53,168 bases of DNA. Origin: JAGQNP01 sp038257245. GTDB taxonomy: Bacteria; Patescibacteriota; Saccharimonadia; Saccharimonadales; JACQNP01. A program made the translations under genes and the position numbers. A model generated the notes under the pieces. It did no database searches, had not been told where the DNA came from, and worked only from the letters and a program-made list of their open reading frames with translations. Shown piece by piece: positions 1-8,631 of this stretch (position 1 is its first letter; the number at the start of each line of letters is the position of its first letter). The stretch spans positions 1 to 53,168 of the forward strand of contig JBBSJL010000005.1 in assembly GCA_038257245.1 (NCBI GenBank), read 5' to 3'.

Positions 1-95
1 CTGAGGTGGCAGGATTCGAACTTCGCATAGTATATTACAGTCTGTGTGGCGGAGTCGCTTTATACTTGTTTACATTCGAACCCTGTCAAAATGAT
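1..95 (-). other. tRNA 3'-end-like scar with duplicated T-loop sequence
   Basis: Read on the minus strand, this stretch contains GTTCGAAT twice, about 53 bases apart. The first copy is preceded by CAGG and the second is followed by CCTG, so the halves of one T-arm seem to be split by an insert. The distal part then looks like an acceptor 3' strand running out of the window. No anticodon arm or matching 5' acceptor strand (TGAGGTG) is visible towards the RNase J gene, so no intact tRNA is called. It may be a tRNA relic or an old attachment site. The part beyond base 1 is not visible. Confidence 0.3.
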
Positions 96-104
96 TATTG
101 GTGG

Positions 105-2096
105 TTAATCTCGTTGATCCTGCCCCTGTAATTGCGCACGCATTTCAACAAAGCGTTGTTGATCTTTTTTAGCACGATCTTCGCAAGAGGTTGGCTTATT
201 TGCAGGTACTGTCTTAGTGTCGACTTTGCCACCAATAATGTTGACTACGGGTATGGTAATAGGACTGTTACCTGTCTTATCGTACATAAAATGGGTGATG
301 TAATCTCGCATTTCTGCCTTAAATCTATCGAGATCTACTCGTTTGTAGCGTTGCTGAACAGCAAGGCGTAACTCTGAACGAAAGTCATTCATCAACTTTT
401 CGTTATCGCGCATTGCGATGAATCCTCGGCTGATGATATCCGGGCTAGTAAGTAACTGGCCGGATATCTTATCGATAGTCAGGATTACAGCCATAATACC
501 CTCTTCACTCAACATTAAGCGATCCTTAACTACTAAACCACTAACAATCGAACCATTCTGGTCTACGAGCAAACTACCATGAGATACCTGTCCACCAGCT
601 TCAATAGAGTTAAGTGTAAAGAAGAAGCTATCGCCGTTGTCAGGTATTAGTACATTCTTACGAGGGATGCCTTCCTCAACTCCAAGTTCGGCGTGGTAAC
701 TGCGTCTGAGCGTGCCAGCGTGAACAGGAATGAAAAACTTAGGACGAACAAGCTGTAACATTTCTCTTAACTCACCTCTGCGGGCATGTCCTGATACGTG
801 TAAAGGGCCACAACCGTCAACTTCGTGCGTCGGGTGTCTGAATAGATGCACACCCTTCTTTTTAAGACGGTTACTTAGCTGATCATATGAGACTTCATTT
901 CCAGGAATGGGTGATGAACTAATAACGACTGTGTCGCCTTCACTTAGATTGACATATTTGTGTTCACCCTCGCTCATACGCTGAAGTGCAGCATTCGGCT
1001 CACCTTGCCCACCGGTACACATTACAAGTAGTTGCTCAGGGGTAATACTACCGGCTTGCTGGACTGGCACAACGGTTCCTTTAGGTATCTTTAGGATACC
1101 CTGTCTTACGGCTATCTCTGCATAACTCAGCATGCCACGACCGTCCAGAGCTACTTTACGATTAGCAGCAACAGCTGCATTAATGATCATTTGTGTCCGG
1201 TTCATATTACTAGAGAAAGCGGCTACGAATATTCGTCCTGATGCTTTACCAATAATGTCATAGAAACTCTGCTGTAAGGTGCTCTCCGTCGGGACTCGAC
1301 CTTCTATATCAGCATAGCTAGAATCACTCAACAGGAGCAGAACTCCTTGATCACCAAGCTCTTTTAGTCGTTTTGTGTCGCTTGGCATTCTGTCGAGTGG
1401 CTCAGGGTCTAATCTAAAGTCACCGGTGGCAACAATACGTCCTACTGGTGTAGCGATACATATAGCCGCAGCATCTGGCAAAGCGTGAGTTACACGGATA
1501 AACTCCACGTAAAAATTGCCAACCTTCAACTTTTCATGGGTATCTAATTGAACAGTGACTAGTTCTGGCTTGAACTCTTGTCCAGTGTCTGCAAGCAAGT
1601 CTTGAAATGCCTTATCAACTAAGCCAATTGTATAGCGTGAACCATAGATTGGCGCAGGGTATGATGGCACTGTATGTCTTAGCCCTCCAATATGGTCTAA
1701 GTGCCCGTGAGTAATAACATAGGCCTTTATCTTGTGCTTGATTGTTTCGAGATAGCTAATGTCGCAGACGGTGTAATTAACGCCTGGCAAGTCTATGCCC
1801 AAACTATTTCCACAATCTAAAACTATAGCTTCATTCTTATACTCAATGATAGCCATATTCTTGTCGCCAACATCATCAAGCCCGCCCAGGAATGTAATCT
1901 TGAGTTTGTCAAAGGCATCGGCAACAATGTTTGCTCGAGTTTCTTTAGGTTTCTGACTTGCGTCAGCATATTGATTGACGACTCTATCGGCGTCGTCTTG
2001 ATTTCGCTTTTGTGCGCGAATAGCAGCACCACGAGTTTTCGTCCTGCTTAGTAATTTTTGGCCATTTGAAAGGCCAGGTTTATGATTTTGATTCAT
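105..2096 (-). CDS. rnj: Ribonuclease J
   Basis: This is an RNase J family nuclease of the metallo-beta-lactamase/beta-CASP fold, a 5'-3' exo- and endoribonuclease acting in mRNA decay and rRNA maturation in the cytoplasm. The zinc motif HGHLDH lies at residues 130-135, followed by downstream His and Asp ligands (THALPDA, TGDFRLD). Later come the beta-CASP region and the RNase J C-terminal domain with the GHARRGELREML motif. The protein is 663 residues because a basic N-terminal extension of about 65 residues, rich in Lys, Arg and Gln, precedes the catalytic core. The ATG has AAAGGA at good spacing, and a strong promoter lies at 2268-2296, giving a leader of about 165 bases. With no RNase E seen, this may be the main mRNA-decay nuclease, which is inference. 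Confidence 0.95.
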   Translation of the reverse strand: MNQNHKPGLSNGQKLLSRTKTRGAAIRAQKRNQDDADRVVNQYADASQKPKETRANIVADAFDKLKITFLGGLDDVGDKNMAIIEYKNEAIVLDCGNSLGIDLPGVNYTVCDISYLETIKHKIKAYVITHGHLDHIGGLRHTVPSYPAPIYGSRYTIGLVDKAFQDLLADTGQEFKPELVTVQLDTHEKLKVGNFYVEFIRVTHALPDAAAICIATPVGRIVATGDFRLDPEPLDRMPSDTKRLKELGDQGVLLLLSDSSYADIEGRVPTESTLQQSFYDIIGKASGRIFVAAFSSNMNRTQMIINAAVAANRKVALDGRGMLSYAEIAVRQGILKIPKGTVVPVQQAGSITPEQLLVMCTGGQGEPNAALQRMSEGEHKYVNLSEGDTVVISSSPIPGNEVSYDQLSNRLKKKGVHLFRHPTHEVDGCGPLHVSGHARRGELREMLQLVRPKFFIPVHAGTLRRSYHAELGVEEGIPRKNVLIPDNGDSFFFTLNSIEAGGQVSHGSLLVDQNGSIVSGLVVKDRLMLSEEGIMAVILTIDKISGQLLTSPDIISRGFIAMRDNEKLMNDFRSELRLAVQQRYKRVDLDRFKAEMRDYITHFMYDKTGNSPITIPVVNIIGGKVDTKTVPANKPTSCEDRAKKDQQRFVEMRAQLQGQDQRD

Positions 2097-2430
2097 ATGT
2101 TTCCTTTGTTAATTTGTTATTTATTGATCTGAGAGGTTTTACTTGCTGTATATAAAAACAGCTGATTATAAAAAGATGGAGTTCAAGTAGTTATAAAAAA
2201 GATTACATTTGGCTTCCCAGAGGGGATAGCTACTTAATTTCTAAAGAGAATACCTTAGTTAGGTATAATAATAGCATATGCATTACAATAAGTCAAGGAT
2301 TTTATTAATAATCTCTGTTTAACTTCGGTCAAGGAACGTAGTCACCGGAACACGCGTAGGGGCTCCATAGAGCATCGGGTCATGACCAATTTTAGTAATT
2401 ATTCCTCAGAGGTGTTAAATACAAACAAAA
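2097..2430. other. non-coding interval with G+C-rich structured patch
   Basis: No gene is visible here. The part nearest RNase J is its promoter and leader. Between about 2320 and 2400 the sequence is clearly richer in G+C than its surroundings. It holds the perfect palindrome GGTCATGACC and a short hairpin with GCTC and GAGC arms around CATA. It does not match 5S rRNA, SRP RNA or tmRNA motifs by eye. It could be an RNA element or the remains of a gene. Confidence 0.35.
2268..2296 (-). promoter_or_regulatory. sigma70-type promoter for RNase J
   Basis: On the minus strand TTGACT (2291-2296) and TATTAT (2268-2273) are separated by 17 bases. Transcription would run into a leader of about 165 bases before the RNase J ATG at 2096. 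This leader is unusually long for this window and could carry autoregulatory structure, which is speculative. Confidence 0.7.
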
Positions 2431-2458
2431 AGAGGTCTAGAAACGTGGCCTGACCTCT
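2427..2458 (-). terminator. intrinsic terminator after tRNA-Gln
   Basis: On the minus strand AGAGGTC and GACCTCT pair around a 14-base loop and run directly into a short U-tract. It lies just downstream of the tRNA-Gln gene. Confidence 0.7.
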
Positions 2459-2470
2459 GTTAATATGTTC

Positions 2471-2545
2471 TGGCTGGGGAGGAGGGATTCGAACCCCCGA
2501 ATGCATGGACCAGAACCATGTGCCTTACCACTTGGCCACTCCCCA
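2471..2545 (-). tRNA. tRNA-Gln (anticodon CUG)
   Basis: The acceptor strands TGGGGAG and CTCCCCA pair, with discriminator G73 and an encoded CCA. The anticodon stem is CATGG/CCATG with loop TTCTGGT, giving anticodon CTG, which reads CAG. The U1-A72 pair is typical of tRNA-Gln. The D-loop has GG and the T-loop is canonical. Confidence 0.95.
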
Positions 2546-2594
2546 TTAATTCGTAAATTAACAGGGAGATTGTAACAAAATTAGCTGTTTAAAG

Positions 2595-3797
2595 CTAGTG
2601 GGTAACAAATGTTACGGAATAACCCGTGTTACTACCACGGCCCGCTCGACCAATACGGTGAGTATAGTCGTCATATGTCTGTGGCGTATCAAAGTTAATT
2701 ACGTGAGTAATACCGTCAACATCAATACCTCTGGCTGCAACATCTGTTGCTACCAAAATATTAATTTGATTATCTTTAAAGCTCTTCAATGCTCTTTGCC
2801 TCTGACCCTGAGATTTGTCGCCGTGCATGGCATCGGCTTTGAACCCACGAGTTATCAGTTCTTTGTTAAGCCGTTCAACTGATCGCTTAGTTTCACTAAA
2901 GATCAAAGTCTTACCTACCTGCTCTGTAATTAACAAGTCATGAAGTTTATCTATTTTTTCTGATGTTTCAAAATAGTGAATAATTGACTGCTCGACGTTG
3001 TCACTGGTTTCGGCCGTTTTCGCCATAATAGTAACCGGACTTGATGTAAACGATTTGATGAGATTTTCGATCGTACTCCCCATTGTTGCAGAGAAGAACA
3101 ATGACTGTCTACGAGGGGCTAAACTGCCCAAAATTATCCTAATATCGTTAATGAAGCCCATATCTAGCATACGATCCACCTCATCGAGAACAATCGTACT
3201 GACATCGTTCAGTTTTAGTGTGCCTCGGTCCATGTGATCTTTGATCCTACCTGGTGTACCGATAATTATTTCTGGTCGATCCCGCAAAGCTCGAAGTTGG
3301 GGCCCAATAGGTACTCCACCAATAAGCATTGCTCCGAGTAGCTTACTGCCCTTGGCAAAATCTCGACACTCTTGTTCGATTTGTAAAGCTAACTCACGTG
3401 TCGGTGCAATTATTAGCACCTTTTCTTGACGATTAAGCATAAGCTTATTTATTACAGGAAGTAAAAATGCAGCCGTTTTACCGGTACCAGTGTTAGCAAT
3501 ACCAATTACGTCATGCCCTTCAAGTGCTGCAGGAATAGCTTTATCCTGGATTTGAGTAGGAACAACATATTGTTTAGTTTCTAGATTTCGTTTTAACTGA
3601 TCGTTAATTCGAAAATCGTTAAAAGTATGCTCTGGTTGGTAACTAGCCTGGATTTCAGGTTTTGCAGACTTAACAAAGCGTCTAGGGTCAATGTTTTGGC
3701 CTCGCCTAGCCTTACTGCGATTATTGGTTTTATTATACTGTGGTCTATAACTATTAGAATTACCACTGCGCCTACGCGCAAAATTTGTATTGGACAT
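2595..3797 (-). CDS. DEAD/DEAH-box RNA helicase (DEVD variant)
   Basis: This is an ATP-dependent RNA helicase of superfamily 2, likely acting in ribosome assembly or mRNA turnover. All core motifs are visible: the Q motif near residues 75-82, Walker A ANTGTGKT (101-108), PTRELA (132-137), TPGR (181-184), the DEAD box as DEVD (205-208), SAT, and HRIGRAGR near the C-terminus. An N-terminal tail of about 55 residues rich in Arg, Asn and Ser is low in complexity. The protein ends soon after the second RecA domain, without the long C-terminal extension of CsdA-type helicases. AAGGA precedes the ATG. It stands alone, downstream of the cytochrome b5-like gene. Confidence 0.92.
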   Translation of the reverse strand: MSNTNFARRRSGNSNSYRPQYNKTNNRSKARRGQNIDPRRFVKSAKPEIQASYQPEHTFNDFRINDQLKRNLETKQYVVPTQIQDKAIPAALEGHDVIGIANTGTGKTAAFLLPVINKLMLNRQEKVLIIAPTRELALQIEQECRDFAKGSKLLGAMLIGGVPIGPQLRALRDRPEIIIGTPGRIKDHMDRGTLKLNDVSTIVLDEVDRMLDMGFINDIRIILGSLAPRRQSLFFSATMGSTIENLIKSFTSSPVTIMAKTAETSDNVEQSIIHYFETSEKIDKLHDLLITEQVGKTLIFSETKRSVERLNKELITRGFKADAMHGDKSQGQRQRALKSFKDNQINILVATDVAARGIDVDGITHVINFDTPQTYDDYTHRIGRAGRGSNTGYSVTFVTH

Positions 3798-3932
3798 AAA
3801 AAAGAATCCTTAATTTTAGTTTAATTAATACTTGTTGCCCTTTGATGAAGCCTAAGTACTAACTAACAAAACTTGGATCCACGAAAAAACAATTAGAGCA
3901 ATTATAGCACAAGAATTGTATTTATGCTAATT

Positions 3933-4379
3933 TTATTGGTTTTCTACAAGGTTGCCGATGAAGAAATCGTTCAGTTTTGCAGCTGCATTACCACTATGCG
4001 TAGCCCCAGACCCGACCTTTTCACCCTCGTCGGTTGTGCGCGAGGTAAATAATTGGGTACCGTCCGCACCACACACACGAAGTATTTCGTCACCACCTGG
4101 ATGTCTAGGAATATAGTCTGTTATGTCATAAACACTACCTGTGATTATCGTCCAGCAGTCGGTCTTGGAATTATGTTTTTGAACTTCGATCAATGTAATA
4201 TCCTTCGCGCCTTGGAGATCTTGCCCTTTTACCCCATCTTCTTGGGCAGGCACTGACCCATCAGATGACAGTTGAACCGTTTTGGTTGTGGTACTGCTTG
4301 TAAGTTTAAATACACCAAAACCGACTATCAGCACCCCTGATATAATTAGTAGTATCAAACTTAGCTTCTTATTACTCAA
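3933..4379 (-). CDS. membrane-anchored cytochrome b5-like heme protein
   Basis: An N-terminal membrane helix (about residues 6-25) anchors an extracytoplasmic domain of the cytochrome b5 fold. The HPGG motif carries the first axial His, and a second candidate His lies in ATHSGN about 35 residues later. Such domains carry single electrons. The start is TTG at 4379, chosen because AGGAG sits just upstream and no in-frame ATG fits. It is transcribed divergently from the heme-b-like membrane protein at 4429, with 49 bases between. This suggests a shared redox role, which is inference. The fold assignment is fairly firm; the partner is unknown. Confidence 0.8.
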   Translation of the reverse strand: MSNKKLSLILLIISGVLIVGFGVFKLTSSTTTKTVQLSSDGSVPAQEDGVKGQDLQGAKDITLIEVQKHNSKTDCWTIITGSVYDITDYIPRHPGGDEILRVCGADGTQLFTSRTTDEGEKVGSGATHSGNAAAKLNDFFIGNLVENQ

Positions 4380-4428
4380 AACAATCTCCTAATTTTTTAG
4401 ATAACTCTAACCATGATAATCTACAAAC

Positions 4429-5067
4429 ATGAAGAAAGAAAACATAAACTTTGTTTCATCTTGTCTACCATGGGTATTGTTTGGGATTGTCACAATTGTA
4501 CCGCTTCTTTTTTGGGGTAACTCGAGAGGGTGGGTCTTTGCTGGTATGAATGCCCTGTCGTTGTTCCCAATATTAGGTGTACTTGCCTGGGGCATAATGT
4601 GGACTCATTTTGCCATTGGCTCAATTCGAATTGTGTACCCGGAAATACCCAAGAACATACTTTATTCAAAAATATCTGGATACTTAGTATTGTTGCTGAT
4701 ATTATTACATCCTAATTTGCTGGTTATTGGCCAATGGAAAACGCGTGGCCTTCTGCCACCCGGAAGTTTGTACGGCTACGTGAACAGTTCACTAAAGATC
4801 TTCATATTTTTTGGAACGCTTTCACTCCTAACATTTCTGTCTTACGAAATATTCGAACGAATGAAATCCAAAAGATGGGTTAAAAATAACTGGCGCTGGA
4901 TAAGTTTATCTCAGGTTGTTGCTATGTCACTGATATTTGTTCATGCTTTAGCGTTGGGCGGATTACTCAACAACCCCCGGTTTGAGTTCTATTGGATAGC
5001 CTTAGGTGCTCTGCTTATCCCTTGTTTTGGACTCATCCTCAGAAATGACTGGAAAACTAAAAACTAA
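4429..5067 (+). CDS. multi-pass heme-b-like (ferric reductase-like) membrane protein
   Basis: This 212-residue protein has about six transmembrane helices. Histidines lie inside or near helices (WTHFAIGS, LLHPNLL, IFVHALALGG), as in ferric reductase-like or cytochrome b561-like di-heme membrane proteins. There is no flavin or NAD domain, so it would need a separate electron donor or acceptor. The divergent cytochrome b5-like protein is a natural candidate. The ATG lies 49 bases from the divergent TTG. A hairpin at 5072-5091 begins right after the stop. Function is inferred from topology and histidines only. Confidence 0.55.
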   Translation: MKKENINFVSSCLPWVLFGIVTIVPLLFWGNSRGWVFAGMNALSLFPILGVLAWGIMWTHFAIGSIRIVYPEIPKNILYSKISGYLVLLLILLHPNLLVIGQWKTRGLLPPGSLYGYVNSSLKIFIFFGTLSLLTFLSYEIFERMKSKRWVKNNWRWISLSQVVAMSLIFVHALALGGLLNNPRFEFYWIALGALLIPCFGLILRNDWKTKN

Positions 5068-5091
5068 AAAACCGGGGGATTGCTCCCCAGG
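5066..5091 (-). terminator. intrinsic terminator for the repeat protein gene
   Basis: On the minus strand CCTGGGG pairs with CCCCCGG around a short loop, followed by six Ts. It lies 28 bases after the stop of the gene ending at 5119. The same hairpin may weakly serve the plus-strand gene that ends at 5067. Confidence 0.75.
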
Positions 5092-5118
5092 TTAATTGCA
5101 ACAAAACTTAACTGGAAG

Positions 5119-5727
5119 TTAGTTAATATTGCCAGCTATCGGGCCAATAGCAGTCTGTGTGACTGAATTGTCCTGGAACGAGTCTTCGATGTTGAATGAA
5201 TCATCAATGTCTATGTCAGTACTGTTATCTTGAAACGAATCCCTGATAATCACAGTTGTGTCATTGTCCTGGAACGAGTCTCTTACGTCTATGTCAGTAT
5301 TAACTGAGTTATCTCTATAGCTATTGTCGTTGTAGCTGTCAGTAATTGTAGTGACAGTTGTGTTGTTGGTAGTGTTAGTTTCTGTTTGGTTCTGAGTGGT
5401 AGTAGAATTGTTATTCACTACGTACTGTGGAATACCGCCACCTGGCATATAAACCATTGCTGATGATCCAGCTGAGCCTTCTGTTGATGCAGGGACCGTG
5501 CATGATGTACCCGCAACAGATACGGATGCAGGATAGCCAATTGTTGTTACTGGTGACGTAGTTGCGGTTTGATTATTTGTGCTCGCGTTTGCTTGTTGCG
5601 TTTGAAGAATTGTGTATGAAACAAACATCGCGACAGGCACGGCAACTAAAACAGCTACCAATGTCGAAATAAATGTCCCCATGAAATTATTTTTGTATTC
5701 TATCGTTATACCTTGATACTCTGTCAT
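5119..5727 (-). CDS. membrane-anchored surface protein with DSFQDN repeats
   Basis: I recognise no family. The start is set at ATG 5725-5727 because AAGGAGG lies 8 bases upstream; a longer upstream reading has no ribosome site. The 202-residue product has one N-terminal membrane helix (about 16-40), then a Ser/Thr/Asn-rich linker with one Cys, and a C-terminal repeat region. Exact copies of DSFQDN occur at 150-155, 163-168 and 182-187. Related units are DSYNDN (130-135) and DSFNIE (176-181). It is very acidic with almost no Lys after the helix. The likely location is the cell surface, perhaps as a stalk or adhesin, which is inference. It has its own terminator. Confidence 0.8.
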   Translation of the reverse strand: MTEYQGITIEYKNNFMGTFISTLVAVLVAVPVAMFVSYTILQTQQANASTNNQTATTSPVTTIGYPASVSVAGTSCTVPASTEGSAGSSAMVYMPGGGIPQYVVNNNSTTTQNQTETNTTNNTTVTTITDSYNDNSYRDNSVNTDIDVRDSFQDNDTTVIIRDSFQDNSTDIDIDDSFNIEDSFQDNSVTQTAIGPIAGNIN

Positions 5728-5894
5728 CGTATTACCCTCCTTGGTTAAATTAAATTCACCCACTTTGTGATAGAAGAATATCATGATTATTGTATAAAAC
5801 AATGCTATGTAATGTATTTTACTACAGTCAATAGCCATAAGCGTTTATTGGTCTTTTGGGTTAAACTGTATTTGTAGTAAGCTTAAGCAAAATT

Positions 5895-6875
5895 ATGAAT
5901 ACCCTGACCAAAGAAGAACAAACTAAAATACTGGATGATTTATTTAAAGCCTTTCATCGTCGAGGAGAATTATTATTGCCCGACACGGAACTTTACCCAG
6001 AGGTGTTTGATAGTAAGTCAATCGAACAAGTGGCTAAGAAAGTATTCGTTTGGCTAGGAACTAAACCTAAAGGGCTTGATTACGCTATACATGCTTCTAA
6101 TAGTGGCTACCGGAAGCTGTCTGATAGTAAACATATATACGTGCCGGCTAGATATGCAAGTAAGCCTTACATTGGAACGGCTATAATCGTCAAAGCCTGT
6201 TTGGAGCACTTACTTTCTATTAAGAAAATCCGTGATAACCCAGAAATTGTCGAAGAAGGCCTAATTGAATTGGGGTTTGGGTTAATAATTATTAACTCTT
6301 TCGATGGAGACGATTCTCTGCGATCCCGTATTAATCTATTCTTACATATGTTCAATGCCAAAACTGAAGCTTTGGAAGTTATGTCTACACATGAATTTGC
6401 CACTAAATTTACAGATTTTATAACCACGAACAAACTAGATGCCAAGGTCATATTAGAACATACAGTGCCACGGGTAAAAGCATATTTACCACTAAAATTT
6501 CACCAACCTGGTAAGCTGATGTTAGAACCGTACGTGCAGAAAGAGTCTAAAGCTCGGGATGTATTTAGAGTTAAGGTAATGGGATTTATATTATGCGTCG
6601 TCTCCGTCACTATTTTCTTCGCATATTTGTATTCTATGCAGCCTCGTAGAATATCTGTAGAGCTCCAACTCCAAAAAGATAAAATAGCAGTTCTTAGATC
6701 TTCCTATGTCGCATGTACAAGAAGTTTAAAAAATAAGCAAGATGAATATACTAAAGATGATATTTTCCTTGACCGACAATTAGACGCACACAATAGTCGC
6801 TGCGAAAGTATCAAGAATAAGCACGATTTTAATGTGCAAGAATTTAACCAAAAACTATCGGAACAAGGCTTCTAG
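5895..6875 (+). CDS. hypothetical protein with C-terminal membrane helix and coiled coil
   Basis: I do not recognise this 326-residue protein. Residues 1-220 look like a globular, largely helical soluble domain. One membrane helix follows near 227-246, and then about 80 charged residues likely form a coiled coil. Several His and Glu residues occur in helices (ACLEHLL, MSTHEF), but no complete metalloprotease signature such as HExxH is present. The start is ATG 5895, without a strong ribosome site. The stop is immediately followed by the end of the convergent gene at 6876. Confidence 0.7.
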   Translation: MNTLTKEEQTKILDDLFKAFHRRGELLLPDTELYPEVFDSKSIEQVAKKVFVWLGTKPKGLDYAIHASNSGYRKLSDSKHIYVPARYASKPYIGTAIIVKACLEHLLSIKKIRDNPEIVEEGLIELGFGLIIINSFDGDDSLRSRINLFLHMFNAKTEALEVMSTHEFATKFTDFITTNKLDAKVILEHTVPRVKAYLPLKFHQPGKLMLEPYVQKESKARDVFRVKVMGFILCVVSVTIFFAYLYSMQPRRISVELQLQKDKIAVLRSSYVACTRSLKNKQDEYTKDDIFLDRQLDAHNSRCESIKNKHDFNVQEFNQKLSEQGF

Positions 6876-8528
6876 CTAAAAATGATCACGTAGGTGCGAC
6901 ATACTGTATTCCCAGTCAGCATCAGTCTTTTTGTTCGGGTTAAGGATATTTTCTGGGTCAAATATTTCTTTAGTGTCTTTAAAATAACCGAATACTTTAT
7001 TTCCGTACATCTGTTTGAGCCAAGGACCTCGGCTCATGCCGTCATTATGCTCACCACTCAAGCTACCACCATAACTAAGGACTAATTCATTGACTTCTTT
7101 CATTGAGGGTTGGATCTTTGCGACCTCTTTCGGGTCTTCAATGTCCATTAATGGTATTACGTGCAAGTTGCCGTCTCCCATGTGCCCCGCTATTGTTGCT
7201 AGCAATTTATATTTGGTTAAAATCTTTCGTAGCTTGGGTAAAAATTTAGGTAAATGTTCGGGGGGTACAACTAGGTCATCAATATATGGTGCTGTGTGCT
7301 TGTCTTTAACTTTACTTCTTAGCAGATTAAAACTTTCTCTACGCATAATCCAAAACTTCCTAGCCTTTGCTTCGGTATCGTCTTCTTCGAATAATGCATA
7401 CTTAGCATACTTTCCGAGTGAAAGCCGCATATTGTGTACCTTGTCTGAAACTTCTTCTGGTGTTTCGCCGTTAAACTCAACCAACAATACCATCTTGGGG
7501 ATCCCTCGAAATAGCATTAAAGCATCTGGTATTAACTGAATAGCTAGTTTAATCATCCCAAACCAACCCAAAGTCTTGTGAAAATAGAAGAATAATTTGA
7601 AACTAAGCATGAGCGTATAGTTATCAAAGCCCTCGAAAGTAGCTGGTTTATGTTTCAATACTGTATTTATTAATCCTCCTAAACTATCTATTTTTCTTAG
7701 GAATATGACTAACGTGCCCGAGTGCTTAGGGGCTGGAATTAGTCTAAAGGTTACCTCTGTTATTATGGCTAGAGTACCTTGTGAACCAATCAATATCTGT
7801 GTTAAGTCAAAGACACCCGTTTTTCGGTCCCAAACATTCCAAAGATGATAGCCTGTGGAATCTTTGCTAACGTTTGGTTTTGCTGCTTTGATTTCTTCAT
7901 AGTTTTTATCTAATAAATTAAAAACTTTTTTATAAATTTGGCCTTCGTAATCACTTTGCGAAATTTTCTTTTCTAGTTCTTCCCTAGTTAGTGGTTTAAC
8001 CTCATATTCGTTGCCGTCCATGAATATAACCTTGAGACTGGTTACGAACTTTTCGGTTTTACCATGTTCTAACGATTTTTCTCCACCAGAGTTATTTGCA
8101 ACCATACCGCCAACTGTACATAGATCTCTTGATGCCGGATAACTTGGCATGATCGATCCATGCTTTAGTGTTTCTTTTTCAAAATCTCGGTAGTGAACTC
8201 CGGGTTGAGTTCGAGCATAATTTGAACTAACTTCGAATATTTCGTTGAAGTGGGTTGTCATATCCATCACAATAGATTCACCGATAGCCGCACCACTCAT
8301 GTCGGTGCCGGCAGAACGCATTGTTATCGATATGTTTTTTGCCCGCTTCCTATCGTTCACTAGCTGTACAACTTTGCTTATATCATCGGGGTTTTTGGGT
8401 TTCAGTACTACTTTTGGTACAAGTTCAAACATGCTGGCATCGTGACTATATAAATCCTTTTCTTCAGTGTCTGTTATAATTTCGCCTTTAAAACCAGAGT
8501 TAGAAAGGCTTCTAATAAATTCATCCAT
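6876..8528 (-). CDS. FAD-linked oxidase, GlcD/D-lactate dehydrogenase type
   Basis: This is a flavoprotein of the FAD_binding_4 plus FAD-oxidase_C family (D-2-hydroxy acid dehydrogenases such as D-lactate or glycolate dehydrogenase). The N-terminal FAD-binding part includes MRSAGTDMSGAAIG, the stretch SYPASRDLCTVGGMVANN and GSQGTLAIITEV. The C-terminal part includes GHMGDGNLHV and SGEHNDGMSRG, the usual substrate and FAD-site region. The length of 550 residues is typical without an iron-sulfur domain. There is no clear ribosome site. A -10-like TAAGCT lies 8 bases from the ATG, so the mRNA may be leaderless. It is divergent from NDH-2 at 8632. The exact substrate cannot be read from sequence. 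Confidence 0.88.
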   Translation of the reverse strand: MDEFIRSLSNSGFKGEIITDTEEKDLYSHDASMFELVPKVVLKPKNPDDISKVVQLVNDRKRAKNISITMRSAGTDMSGAAIGESIVMDMTTHFNEIFEVSSNYARTQPGVHYRDFEKETLKHGSIMPSYPASRDLCTVGGMVANNSGGEKSLEHGKTEKFVTSLKVIFMDGNEYEVKPLTREELEKKISQSDYEGQIYKKVFNLLDKNYEEIKAAKPNVSKDSTGYHLWNVWDRKTGVFDLTQILIGSQGTLAIITEVTFRLIPAPKHSGTLVIFLRKIDSLGGLINTVLKHKPATFEGFDNYTLMLSFKLFFYFHKTLGWFGMIKLAIQLIPDALMLFRGIPKMVLLVEFNGETPEEVSDKVHNMRLSLGKYAKYALFEEDDTEAKARKFWIMRRESFNLLRSKVKDKHTAPYIDDLVVPPEHLPKFLPKLRKILTKYKLLATIAGHMGDGNLHVIPLMDIEDPKEVAKIQPSMKEVNELVLSYGGSLSGEHNDGMSRGPWLKQMYGNKVFGYFKDTKEIFDPENILNPNKKTDADWEYSMSHLRDHF

Positions 8529-8579
8529 ACCGATTAAGCTTACAAGATTAAGTGGTTACTTTTCAAGGTGTTTATGCCG

Positions 8580-8588
8580 TGGTAAGAT
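8580..8588 (+). promoter_or_regulatory. extended -10 promoter for NDH-2
   Basis: TGGTAAGAT forms an extended -10 element about 44 bases upstream of the GTG start at 8632. The -35 element is poor. The 103-base interval also carries the divergent signals of the FAD-linked oxidase. Confidence 0.4.
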
Positions 8589-8631
8589 ATGCATAAGCAT
8601 TAAATAAGAATAAAAGGTTACAAATTAAACA

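Noticed and set aside
2320..2400. Possible 5S rRNA fragment
   Set aside because: A short AAGTTAAAC-like piece recalls loop C of 5S rRNA, but the helices and remaining conserved loops are absent.
5728..5838. Upstream extension of the DSFQDN repeat protein by 37 codons
   Set aside because: The strong AAGGAGG site fixes the start at 5727; the extension has no ribosome site and looks like promoter sequence.
5895..6875. Possible metalloprotease
   Set aside because: Motifs such as ACLEHLL and MSTHEF suggested zinc binding, but no HExxH or complete ligand set is present.
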